From contig JABJMI010000469.1 in NCBI GenBank assembly GCA_018659505.1, positions 1 through 7,378 of the forward strand: a stretch of DNA of 7,378 nt, read 5' to 3'. This stretch comes from Planctomicrobium sp. Its GTDB lineage: Bacteria; Planctomycetota; Planctomycetia; Planctomycetales; Planctomycetaceae. Numbering within the stretch: the stretch's first letter is position 1; the number at the start of each line of letters is the position of its first letter. Of the stretch, positions 1-7,000 are shown in pieces. The translations under genes were made by a program, and so were the position numbers. A model generated the notes under the pieces. It worked only from the letters and a program-made list of their open reading frames with translations, was not told the origin of the DNA and ran no database searches.

Positions 1-30
1 ACTCTCAACCTTGAACGACGTCCCAAGCAC

Positions 31-95
31 CGTCGTAGGATGGACATCCTTGTCCGTCCGCTGTTTTCCGTCGGACTTGGAAGTCCGACGTACTG
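31..95. repeat. Two-stem palindromic repeat, probably dispersed
   Basis: Two adjacent hairpins are visible. The first pairs 38-46 with 51-59 (9 bp, one G-T wobble, loop TCCT). The second pairs 70-78 with 81-89 (GTCGGACTT / AAGTCCGAC, perfect 9 bp, 2-base centre). Both stems share a GGAC/GTCC core, so the pair looks like one mobile or REP-like unit. Planctomycete genomes carry many short palindromes of this style in intergenic DNA; that family assignment is inference. The outer limits are approximate. The flanks 1-30 and 96-274 show no gene, no clear promoter and no other structure I can support. Confidence 0.55.
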
Positions 96-274
96 GTAGA
101 TTAAAAATATGCTGATGCCTTACGCTACCCCGCTCGCCAAGTTGCAGATTTTTATCGATCCAGGTGTAGTGTGAGGAGTCACGAATATACTGCCTGTACA
201 AATGTCTTTACAATAACCTCGACAAGATCTACGAGTTTTGCCAAAGTTCCAAGACATGAAACCGCGACTAATAG

Positions 275-279
275 AGGAG
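275..279 (+). promoter_or_regulatory. Shine-Dalgarno that decides the ruvC start
   Basis: AGGAG lies six bases before the GTG at 286. The other in-frame starts (TTG 238, ATG 256, ATG 343, ATG 349) lack a comparable purine tract at proper spacing, so this site favours initiation at GTG 286. Confidence 0.6.
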
Positions 280-285
280 AACGCT

Positions 286-894
286 GTGATTCAGGATGAT
301 CGACAGCCACAAGATGCTCAACATCAGCGTCAGGACTCCTCCATGGGAATGGCACTCGGAAATGCCTTTGACCGCCCAGAATCTTCATTGTATCTGGGAA
401 TAGACCCCGGCTTAAATCGCACCGGTTATGCCATTATTCGCCGGACCCCGCAACGACCTCTGCTCGTAGAGGGTGGCGTGATCAAATCGACGAAGGACAA
501 GACTCTCGCTGAACGTGTCCTGGAAATCGGTCAAGGTATCAGCGAAGTGATCGCTGAGTTTGAACCTGAAGCGGTTGCCATCGAACAGATTTTCTCGATG
601 ACTCGAAATCCTAAGACCGCTGTCCTCATGGCACATGCTCGTGGAGCGATTCTCTTCGCAGCGGCACAGGCAGCGATTCCGATTGTGCATTACACACCTC
701 GGCAAATCAAGAAGTTACTCTCCGGCAACGGGGCTGCCTCCAAAGAGCAAGTGCAACATGCCGTTCAACGAGAGCTAGGGCTGAAGAAAATTCTCGAACC
801 GAACGATGTTGCCGATGCGAGTGCAATCGCGCTGTGCCACTATTATAGTTCGAGAGTTGATATTAATGTTTCGCAACCATGTCCGGTGATTTAA
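286..894 (+). CDS. ruvC: Holliday junction resolvase RuvC
   Basis: RuvC is the dimeric, Mg2+-dependent endonuclease that nicks Holliday junctions symmetrically, normally working with the RuvAB branch-migration motor in recombinational repair. From GTG 286 the product is 202 aa. The RNase-H-like core is clear: LGIDPGLNRTGYAII carries the first catalytic Asp (D40), AIEQIF the catalytic Glu (E100), and NDVADASAIALCHY the final Asp pair (D174 and D177, spaced as D138 and D141 of E. coli RuvC). The segment around YTPRQIKKLL and SKEQVQHAV matches the DNA-binding part of the family. About 35 residues rich in Gln and Asp precede the core. This is an N-terminal extension relative to E. coli RuvC (about 173 aa), and it shrinks to about 16 residues if ATG 343 is the true start. 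ruvA and ruvB are not in the window. The family call is secure; only the start is open. Confidence 0.93.
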   Translation: MIQDDRQPQDAQHQRQDSSMGMALGNAFDRPESSLYLGIDPGLNRTGYAIIRRTPQRPLLVEGGVIKSTKDKTLAERVLEIGQGISEVIAEFEPEAVAIEQIFSMTRNPKTAVLMAHARGAILFAAAQAAIPIVHYTPRQIKKLLSGNGAASKEQVQHAVQRELGLKKILEPNDVADASAIALCHYYSSRVDINVSQPCPVI

Positions 895-898
895 AAGA

Positions 899-931
899 GT
901 TTAGCTGCACACTTAAAGTGTGCAGCTAAAC
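899..931. repeat. Perfect 16-bp hairpin between ruvC and the receiver-like gene
   Basis: Positions 899-914 pair perfectly with 916-931 around a single central base, with core GCTGCACACTT / AAGTGTGCAGC. It begins five bases after the ruvC stop. On the plus strand no T-run follows, so it is not a textbook terminator for ruvC. On the minus strand it is followed by TCTTTT, so it would resemble a terminator in that direction, but no minus-strand gene runs into it. It may be a processing or attenuation hairpin, an mRNA 3'-end stabiliser, or a REP-like palindrome. Confidence 0.6.
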
Positions 932-967
932 GAATGCCCCTTGCTGGCTCTAACTCTTGGCACTTTC

Positions 968-1318
968 ATGTCTGATCGCCCTGCTCCTACAGTCTTGGTT
1001 CTTTGTAAAGACCTGATGTTCTCTAGCCAATTAAATGGCGGAGTCCAAAGAGCGGGTCTGGTCCCGCAGACCTGTTTGGGAATCAAGACGGTCGAAGAGA
1101 GCTTACAGAAATTTGAGATCGACTGGTTGATCGTCGACTTAGAGTTGGAAGGTCTCGACCTCGCGAAGTTCAGAGAATCGACCAGCTGCAAACTCATCGG
1201 TTTCGGTCCGCATGTTCACGTCGAAAGACTTGCCGCCGCCCAAGCTGCCGGCTTTGACTACGTTTTGAGTCGCGGTCAGATATCCAGTGGTCTCGATCAA
1301 TTGCTGAGTTCTAGTTAG
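968..1318 (+). CDS. Degenerate CheY-like receiver domain protein
   Basis: This 116-aa protein has the size and strand order of a stand-alone response-regulator receiver. Beta1 is TVLVLCKD, beta3 is DWLIVDLELEG ending in Asp57 at the place of the phospho-acceptor, beta4 is KLIGFG, and beta5 is FDYVLSRG after an AAAQAAGFD helix. The usual signature is weakened: only one acidic residue (D15) follows beta1, no Thr/Ser ends beta4, and the conserved Lys after beta5 is replaced by Ser-Arg (101-102). This suggests a pseudo-receiver whose phosphorylation is doubtful, perhaps a protein-interaction module. The frame is open from GTG 920, but that codon lies inside the upstream hairpin, so ATG 968 is preferred; neither has a clear ribosome binding site. 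It lies 73 bases after ruvC on the same strand and converges with the Ser/Thr kinase. The fold call is inference from pattern. Confidence 0.65.
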   Translation: MSDRPAPTVLVLCKDLMFSSQLNGGVQRAGLVPQTCLGIKTVEESLQKFEIDWLIVDLELEGLDLAKFRESTSCKLIGFGPHVHVERLAAAQAAGFDYVLSRGQISSGLDQLLSSS

Positions 1319-1421
1319 CAGTAGATTAAGCCGCACCCTCGCTCGCTCAATCAAAACAAAGAACTCAATCGCTGGGCGGTTGGACCGTAATCAAGCTAGA
1401 GTATGATGCCACATAACCAAT

Positions 1422-3056
1422 CTAATTTTTGTCAGTGACGTTCATATTGCTGTTGAGCTGGGCTTGGGCGAGTTCGGTCAAGTCTGCGAATTCTGGATGA
1501 TTCCCATACAGACGGACGATTGCTTGCAGTTTGCGAGTGCCTTCAAGTTTGTGGCCGTTTTGCATCAGTTCGGTCGCGGACTCGATTTGATTTCGCACAA
1601 ATTCTGCTCGGTCACTTTTTGTGCCGATCTGCTTTTTAATCTTTGAACTTTGCCGACGAGCCAAGTTGAGGAAGGGGCGATTTTCGTCATCGTTCTTTAG
1701 GACCTGTGCCATCGCTTCATACTTGTCGAGGCTTGTCATGCGGTCGCCGAACTTCTCGAACTGTTGTGCTTCAACGTACAATCGTTCGGCTTCAGATTGC
1801 GGGTCTCGACCGAATCGAGCGTTGGTTTCAATTTTTCGTTCAGCACGGTGCATTGCTAATTGATCTAACCATAATTGGATTTCAGCTTGATGCTCTCCCT
1901 CTGGGAATCTCTCCATCAAATTGAGCAGGTCACCTTCCGCACGCGCCCAGCTACTGGGCTCGGAACTTTGCATCAACGTCGCTGCCCTGGCGTAGAGGAA
2001 CTCTTCACTACGACGGTGTTGGATTGAAAATGTCACTGCTAAGAGAACAGCGACCAAGCAGCCGACGATAAACAGAGGCTTTTCATAAAATGGATCTTTG
2101 TTAATTCCGGCGACAAGTTTCGAATTCTTGAGTTGCTTCTGTTTTCTACCGAAAGTTTTCTCTAAGCGACTCGCACCATCTTTCGTTGATTTCAGAAGTA
2201 GCTTTTCTTGCTTCTTAACTTTGGCTGGTATTTGATTCAACTTCATTAAGAGAAACGGCGCGTCGAACGGTCGTTCACTAGGATCCTTCTCGAGCATACT
2301 TTCGATCAGCTTGCATAACCAAACCGGGGCATCTGGGCGAAGTGTCGAAACCGATGGAGGAGCTTCCTGGATGTGTTTGAAAAGGAGTTCGGCGTCGTTC
2401 TCTCCAGAAAATGGAGGTTGACCAGTTAACGCTTCAAACAAGACGCAGCCGAGTGAGTAAATGTCGGTTCTGGGAGAGACTCCGATCTTGCCAGTGATTT
2501 GTTCGGGCGCCATATATGCGAGAGTGCCAACAGTTTTTCCAGTCGCTGTCAGGGCACTATTATGTAAGTCTCGTGCGATCCCGAAGTCCGTTAACTTCAG
2601 ATGTCCCTCTTTATCGATAAGCAGGTTCGCGGGTTTGATATCTCGATGAATGATTCCCTTGGAATGTGCATATTCCATGGCTCGTCCAATCTGAATCCCG
2701 CAGCCAACGACTTGTTCCCAAGAGAGTCGTTTCTGCTTTTGTAGGAAAGTCGCAAGAGAACCTTTCTCGACATATTCCATGATAAAGAATTTTTGATCGT
2801 GAATTGCTCCAGTGCCGATCGTACGGACAATGTTCGGATGCTGACACTTCTTTAAGATTTCGATTTCACGTTCGAACCGATCATTGACTGCAACATTTGT
2901 CGTGAGCTTTCCGTTGACAATCTTAATGGCAAATGAAGTCCCTTCCTTCTCGTGTTCGACACGATAAACAACCCCCATGCCCCCTTCGCCAATTTGTTCC
3001 TTCAATTGAAATGGACCGATTTTTTGTGGAATTTCGGTAGCGGCGGTTTGTGTCAT
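1422..3056 (-). CDS. Membrane-anchored Hanks-type Ser/Thr protein kinase with helical C-terminal domain
   Basis: This 544-aa PknB-type kinase phosphorylates Ser/Thr of protein targets, which cannot be named from the sequence. The catalytic domain spans about residues 14-275: glycine loop GEGGMG (23-28), ATP-anchoring Lys45 in FAIKIV, helix-C Glu64, HRDIKPAN (137-144) with catalytic Asp139, DFG (157-159), an activation loop with several Thr (170-178) ending in APE (183-185), and TDIYSLG with Asp198. All key residues are intact, so it should be active. A basic juxtamembrane stretch (275-326) leads to one membrane helix (about 327-345). The C-terminal 200 residues are charged helices resembling TPR or coiled repeats, presumably on the far side of the membrane, where they could sense or bind a partner. 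PASTA repeats are absent. The start is ATG 3054-3056, without a strong ribosome binding site. The gene is monocistronic here, with palindromes in its leader. Confidence 0.93.
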   Translation of the reverse strand: MTQTAATEIPQKIGPFQLKEQIGEGGMGVVYRVEHEKEGTSFAIKIVNGKLTTNVAVNDRFEREIEILKKCQHPNIVRTIGTGAIHDQKFFIMEYVEKGSLATFLQKQKRLSWEQVVGCGIQIGRAMEYAHSKGIIHRDIKPANLLIDKEGHLKLTDFGIARDLHNSALTATGKTVGTLAYMAPEQITGKIGVSPRTDIYSLGCVLFEALTGQPPFSGENDAELLFKHIQEAPPSVSTLRPDAPVWLCKLIESMLEKDPSERPFDAPFLLMKLNQIPAKVKKQEKLLLKSTKDGASRLEKTFGRKQKQLKNSKLVAGINKDPFYEKPLFIVGCLVAVLLAVTFSIQHRRSEEFLYARAATLMQSSEPSSWARAEGDLLNLMERFPEGEHQAEIQLWLDQLAMHRAERKIETNARFGRDPQSEAERLYVEAQQFEKFGDRMTSLDKYEAMAQVLKNDDENRPFLNLARRQSSKIKKQIGTKSDRAEFVRNQIESATELMQNGHKLEGTRKLQAIVRLYGNHPEFADLTELAQAQLNSNMNVTDKN

Positions 3057-3062
3057 TTGTCT

Positions 3063-3121
3063 ATCAATTTATTGATTTGTCTCTATTCAATATGATTCTC
3101 AATTCATATTGAATAGAGACA
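3063..3121 (-). promoter_or_regulatory. Inverted repeats in the kinase leader
   Basis: A perfect 18-bp inverted repeat pairs 3078-3095 with 3104-3121 (TGTCTCTATTCAATATGA and its complement) around an 8-base loop. A second palindrome, ATCAAT-TT-ATTGAT, lies at 3063-3076. Together they fill the 65 bases before the kinase ATG. In RNA they would form a strong stem 21 bases before the start codon plus a weak one almost at the start codon, where they could limit ribosome access. As DNA they could bind a dimeric regulator. Either reading is inference. No T-run follows in either direction, so a terminator is unlikely. Confidence 0.6.
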
Positions 3122-3528
3122 TAGGCAAACCGTATGCCATTTCCAATTCTTGATCCGTGTTTCTCCTCACTGGCTAGAGAAAATGGCAGCCAAACGCCGT
3201 TTCAAAAGGTTCAAGGCAATCACGACGATGCTGTCACTCGTAATTTATCGGGAATTAGCAAGCTTTTGCTTCGAACTCTTGGAATGTGTCGATTTGACAA
3301 GAACAAAAAATTGCATCAGCGATCCGCATCATGAAAGCACTGAAAGAGTGTTTCACAAACCAAATTGCCAATGTGATTCCGTATGCAGCAGCTGCACTTA
3401 CGGCGACTGTCCAATTTTGCATCACAATTGAAATCGACATCGCGTACTGCTCGAGGCTTAGTGCTCATGTCTCAACACGTTGGTCTTGACGAGAGTGCCA
3501 CATCAAAAGCGAGACCAAAGAATAAGTG

Positions 3529-3564
3529 CCATCTATGCTCCCGATTTAGAATGATCATAGATGG
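3529..3564. repeat. 9-bp inverted repeat in the gap
   Basis: CCATCTATG (3529-3537) pairs with CATAGATGG (3556-3564) across an 18-base loop. It overlaps an alternative stem, GGACATC (3563-3569) with GATGTCC (3593-3599), so the two hairpins share bases 3563-3564 and would compete weakly at that point. Function unknown. Confidence 0.35.
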
Positions 3565-3688
3565 ACATCCAGTATGAAATCAGCACATCTGCGATGTCCT
3601 TAGTCTAACTGATTGGAGCCGTCCTGCCCTTCGCCGCTGGTTGTTGCACCAAATACTCTCTCTTTCAGCAACATTGTGCCGAAAATTT

Positions 3689-3722
3689 GCTCACCTGAAA
3701 AGACTCGATCGTGAGCTTTTTT
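3689..3722 (+). terminator. Weak intrinsic terminator candidate
   Basis: GCTCAC (3689-3694) pairs with GTGAGC (3711-3716) and is followed at once by six Ts (3717-3722). The stem is only 6 bp and the loop is 16 bases, so this is a marginal terminator. If it works it would end a plus-strand transcript that covers no recognised gene, or attenuate transcription toward the surface-protein gene starting at 3906. Confidence 0.3.
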
Positions 3723-3851
3723 ACTCAAATCAACAGGAGGTTTAGGCAGTTTAGGTCAAGGGGTTCAGGTGGTAAGGATTAAATATCTCACGCATCCCAA
3801 AATGAAATATCGGAATATCGGGACCGTTATCGTGCGCCGATGTAAGGACTG

Positions 3852-3869
3852 AAAGAGTTCGAACTCTTT
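3852..3869. promoter_or_regulatory. Perfect 18-bp palindrome, possible operator
   Basis: AAAGAGTTCGAACTCTTT is its own reverse complement over all 18 bases and ends 36 bases before ATG 3906. With no spacer it suits a dimeric DNA-binding repressor or activator better than an RNA hairpin, though a 7-bp stem with a TCGA tetraloop is also possible in the mRNA leader. No -35/-10 pair that I can defend is visible around it. Confidence 0.45.
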
Positions 3870-3891
3870 GCATTTCTCGCATAAACGGCAC

Positions 3892-3897
3892 AGGAGG
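3892..3897 (+). promoter_or_regulatory. Strong Shine-Dalgarno for the signal-peptide frame
   Basis: AGGAGG lies eight bases before ATG 3906. It is the best ribosome binding site in the window and shows that translation of the surface-protein locus begins here, not at the GTG at 4073. Confidence 0.8.
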
Positions 3898-3905
3898 CTG
3901 ACTTC

Positions 3906-4076
3906 ATGTTATTCCGACCCACAATGAAATCTCTCAGATCCTTTGCGGTTGCGGCGTTTGCGTCGGCTGCGATGTTTGGCGGGAACGTTGATGCTCAATG
4001 GATCAACAACAGCTATCTCAATGATTCACCTGTCCGACTGGATGCAGCTGGAAGGTTGGAAGCCAGCCCGGAGTGA
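3906..4076 (+). CDS. Signal-peptide start of the surface protein, cut off by a frame break
   Basis: This 56-codon frame follows an ideal ribosome binding site. It opens with a basic n-region (residues 7-11, MKSLR), a hydrophobic Ala/Phe-rich core (about 12-27) and a signal-peptidase I site after VDA (28-30), giving a mature start QWINNSYLN. It then stops at TGA 4074-4076. The long beta-barrel frame lies at -1 relative to it, and that frame is blocked upstream by a TGA at 4022-4024, so the join must fall between 4025 and 4073. One extra base in the CCCGG run (4067-4071) would read on as EASPGVKDGYYRV without a gap. I infer that this is the true 5' end of the next gene, separated by a mutation, a sequencing error or programmed -1 frameshifting. 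A free 26-residue secreted peptide is less likely. Confidence 0.7.
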   Translation: MLFRPTMKSLRSFAVAAFASAAMFGGNVDAQWINNSYLNDSPVRLDAAGRLEASPE

Positions 4077-7000
4077 AGGATGGTTACTACCGCGTTGGGG
4101 GCTTTCTCTCGATCTTTGAAGATAGCGAGAGCGTGTTATTTATCGATGGTCACGGAAACGTGAACGAAGTCCTTGGCGACTGGAGTACGGACATCGGAAT
4201 CGGTTATCGACAAGATGTCGGCGGCACAGTTCTAGGTGGAAACGCTTATTATAACTATCGTGATATCTCAACCGGAGCGAACGATCATAACTTTTCCACG
4301 CTCGGTTTCGGTGTTGAAGCGTTGATGTCCGACTGGGCGGTTCGCTCAAATGCGTATGTCAGTCTCGATGATCGTGGTTCGAACGGACGGACTGCGACTC
4401 CGTTGATCGGTGGACCTGATCTTGTTCCACAAATGGGTGGATCAATGGGTGTCAGTAACATCCGCCTGGCGACTCAAACAGAAAACTGGACCGAAGCTCT
4501 TGATGGCTTCGATCTCAATGTCTCACGCAAAATTCCAGAAGCCAATCTTGAAGTCGGTGCGGGAGTCTATTATCTCTCCGCAGATGAAGGACCAAGCAGC
4601 TGGGGTGTGAACGGAACAGCCGAAGCATGGCTCGCTTCTAATATCGCTGCCAACGTCACCGTTTCGCACGATGACTTATTCGATACCACCGTCTATGGTG
4701 GAGTTTCGATTTACTTCGGTGGACCGAGCATCGATGCCGAATCTCGATCAGCCAGCGTCACTTCACGCCTGTTGTCACGCGTGCAGCGACGACACGTTGC
4801 TCCTGTGCTGAATTACAACGCGGCTGCTCCTGACTTGCTTGCAACAGATTCAACTTCGGGTGACCTGATTACCGTTGCACAAATTGCGATGGGTGGCGAT
4901 TTACTCAATGCTCCTGATTTGCTTGAAGACGATGGCGACTTCATCGACATCATCCTCGTTGATCCGGGTGCAGCGTTCACTCCAATGGATGCGATCGCAC
5001 TGAACGACGGTCAGCGATTGCTTTCTGCTCACTTGCTGCACGAAATCGACACGACCGAGTTCGGGACCATCGATTTGCCTGAATCTGGTTTGGGTGGAAT
5101 GCCTGCAATGATTACTGGTCCGACCGGAATCGATGCGATCACTCTTGCAGACGGCAATGAGGTCTCTGGCTTCTCGATTGTCGCTGGAGCAGGAGCACGT
5201 GGGATCTTCGGATCTGATGTTACTGAGTTCAACATCAACAACAACGTCCTCGATGGAGCAACCGCCGGGGGAGACGAAGGTATCGAAATTGACTCGTCTG
5301 GTCTTGCATCTGTCAGCGGTACGATCAGCGACAACATGATCTCTGGATTCGATGATGATGGTATTCAAATCGATGGTGTCGACATCGAAGTCGATTTCCT
5401 GAATAACATGATCACCGGCAACTTTGGAGATGGTCTCGACATCGACGGAACCGGCGATTTCAGCGGCATGATTATGGGCAATACGCTCAGCAATAATGAT
5501 GCAGATGGTCTTGATCTCGATGCTCTGACGATCTCAGGCAGCATCATCGACAATACAGCCATCATGAATGGTCAAAACGGATTAGCAATCGATGTCGATA
5601 ACGTCCTTATGGGCAGCGTCCTGACAATCACCGACAACATGACCAATCTGAATGATGTTGACGGAATTTTTGTCCTCTTCAATGGAGATGTCGATTCAGA
5701 AGTCTTGATTGATGGCAATACCGCCGATGGTAACGGTGACGACGGAATCTCGGTTATCGCCTTCGGAATGGGGGATATCCTTGGAGCGATCTCAAACAAC
5801 ACCACCAATGGCAACGAATCTGGTATCTTTGTTGAGTCGAATGACGCTGCTAGCAACATCATGCTGGACATCATCGGCAACCTCTCCGGTGGAAACACCC
5901 AGGAAGGTATTCTCGTTGAAGCTGCGAATAACTTCAGCGGTGAAGTCAGTGGCAACATCACCAGCCTGAACGGTGACACCGGTTTGGCGATCTTGGCTGA
6001 CAACAATTTCAGTGGTTTAATCAATAACAATACCGCAGAATTTAACGGTGGCGGCGGAATTCAACTTGAAGCGGACTTCGATGTCAGCGGAGCAGGTGAC
6101 TTCACTGCAGATGTCACGAACAACACTGGTAACGACAACACTGGTGATGAAGGAATTTTGATCGGTGGAGCCAATGTCAACAGTCAAGTCACTGGCAATA
6201 CTGCGAACGATAACACCACACTAGCTGGTATTCGAGTCGCAGCAGATGGCGACATCGCTGGATTGATCGATGACAACACCGCCAACGGCAACGCTGACGA
6301 AGGAATCGAAGTTTTAGCTGACCTAGATGGCAACAACGTCGGCGATGTCACCGCGACCGTTTCCAACAACACCGCTGGTGTCATGGGCAATGGAAACGGT
6401 GACGCTGGGATCCTGATCCAGGGTGAAAACATCACCGGAAACGTCACCGGAAACACTGCCGATGCCAACACTGGAAGCGGTATCTTCCTTAACGCTGCCA
6501 ACGATATCGGTGCAATGGGAGCTCCTGTGCAAATCACCGGCAACATGATCGGTCAGACCGCTGGCAACGGTGGTGTTGGATTGGAACTCATTGCCGTCAA
6601 CGACGTCTTCGCCAATGTGAACAACAACCAGATTTTATCATCAGGTAGCGACAACATTGCAATCAGGGTCGGCAACAATTTCAATGGTTCTATTATTGGT
6701 AACACATCCAATGACAGCCCTGTTGGAAGCGGAATCTTCCTGAATGTCGGCAACGATATCGGTGCCACCGGTATGGGGAACGAAGTACTCATTCAATCAA
6801 ATACGACGAACGGGAACGAACTCCTTGGTATATTTGTTAGAAACTCTGGGAACCTGTTCATAACTCTAGATCAGAATACGGCAGATGGAAACAGTCTCGA
6901 TGGTATTACTGTGATCAGTTCAGGAAATCTTACCGGCGATGTAACAGGGAATTTTGCAAGGTCGAATGATCGAGCAGGATTCTCTTTCGATATCACAGGG

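Larger units (their letters stand above)
3122..3851. other. Long gap without a convincing gene
   Basis: About 730 bases with no recognisable protein. Two overlapping short frames exist. One is on the plus strand (ATG 3183 to 3431), with a basic start followed by a Cys/His-rich tail of no known pattern. The other is on the minus strand (3440 to 3255, 61 aa), with a hydrophobic stretch that could be one membrane helix. Neither has a good ribosome binding site, and they cannot both be real. Small hairpins lie at 3480-3518 (7 bp), 3529-3564 (9 bp), 3563-3599 (7 bp) and 3689-3716. A perfect tandem of AATATCGG lies at 3806-3821. The stretch could hold a leader RNA, a small RNA or a decayed gene. 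Confidence 0.4.

Noticed and set aside
186..191. TATACT as a -10 box for ruvC
   Set aside because: The hexamer at the expected -35 distance (163-168) bears almost no resemblance to TTGACA.
3270..3280. 11-base match TTCGAACTCTT to part of the palindrome at 3858-3868
   Set aside because: Several chance 11-base matches are expected in a window this long, and this one is not palindromic.
3294..3299. Perfect TTGACA as a -35 box
   Set aside because: No acceptable -10 hexamer lies 16-18 bases downstream.
3150..3431. Plus-strand frame with a basic start (MAAKRRFKRF) and a Cys/His-rich tail
   Set aside because: Cysteine spacing matches no zinc-binding or secreted pattern, the middle is random-looking, and initiation signals are weak.
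3255..3440. Minus-strand 61-aa frame with a hydrophobic stretch (possible small membrane protein)
   Set aside because: No clear ribosome binding site, no recognisable family, and it lies opposite another short frame. Kept only as a possibility in the gap entry.
3560..3570. 11-base match GATGGACATCC to the repeat at 39-49
   Set aside because: Chance-level length and the second stem of the repeat is missing, so it is not counted as another copy.
3802..3852. 16-codon upstream frame as a regulatory leader peptide
   Set aside because: No Shine-Dalgarno and no run of a regulatory amino acid; mentioned only for its position next to the palindrome.
4901..6792. Several long minus-strand frames opposite the beta-helix
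   Set aside because: They are antisense shadows of the Asn/Asp/Gly-rich repeat codons, which seldom give stops on the other strand; their Ser/Pro/Leu-rich products have no domain.
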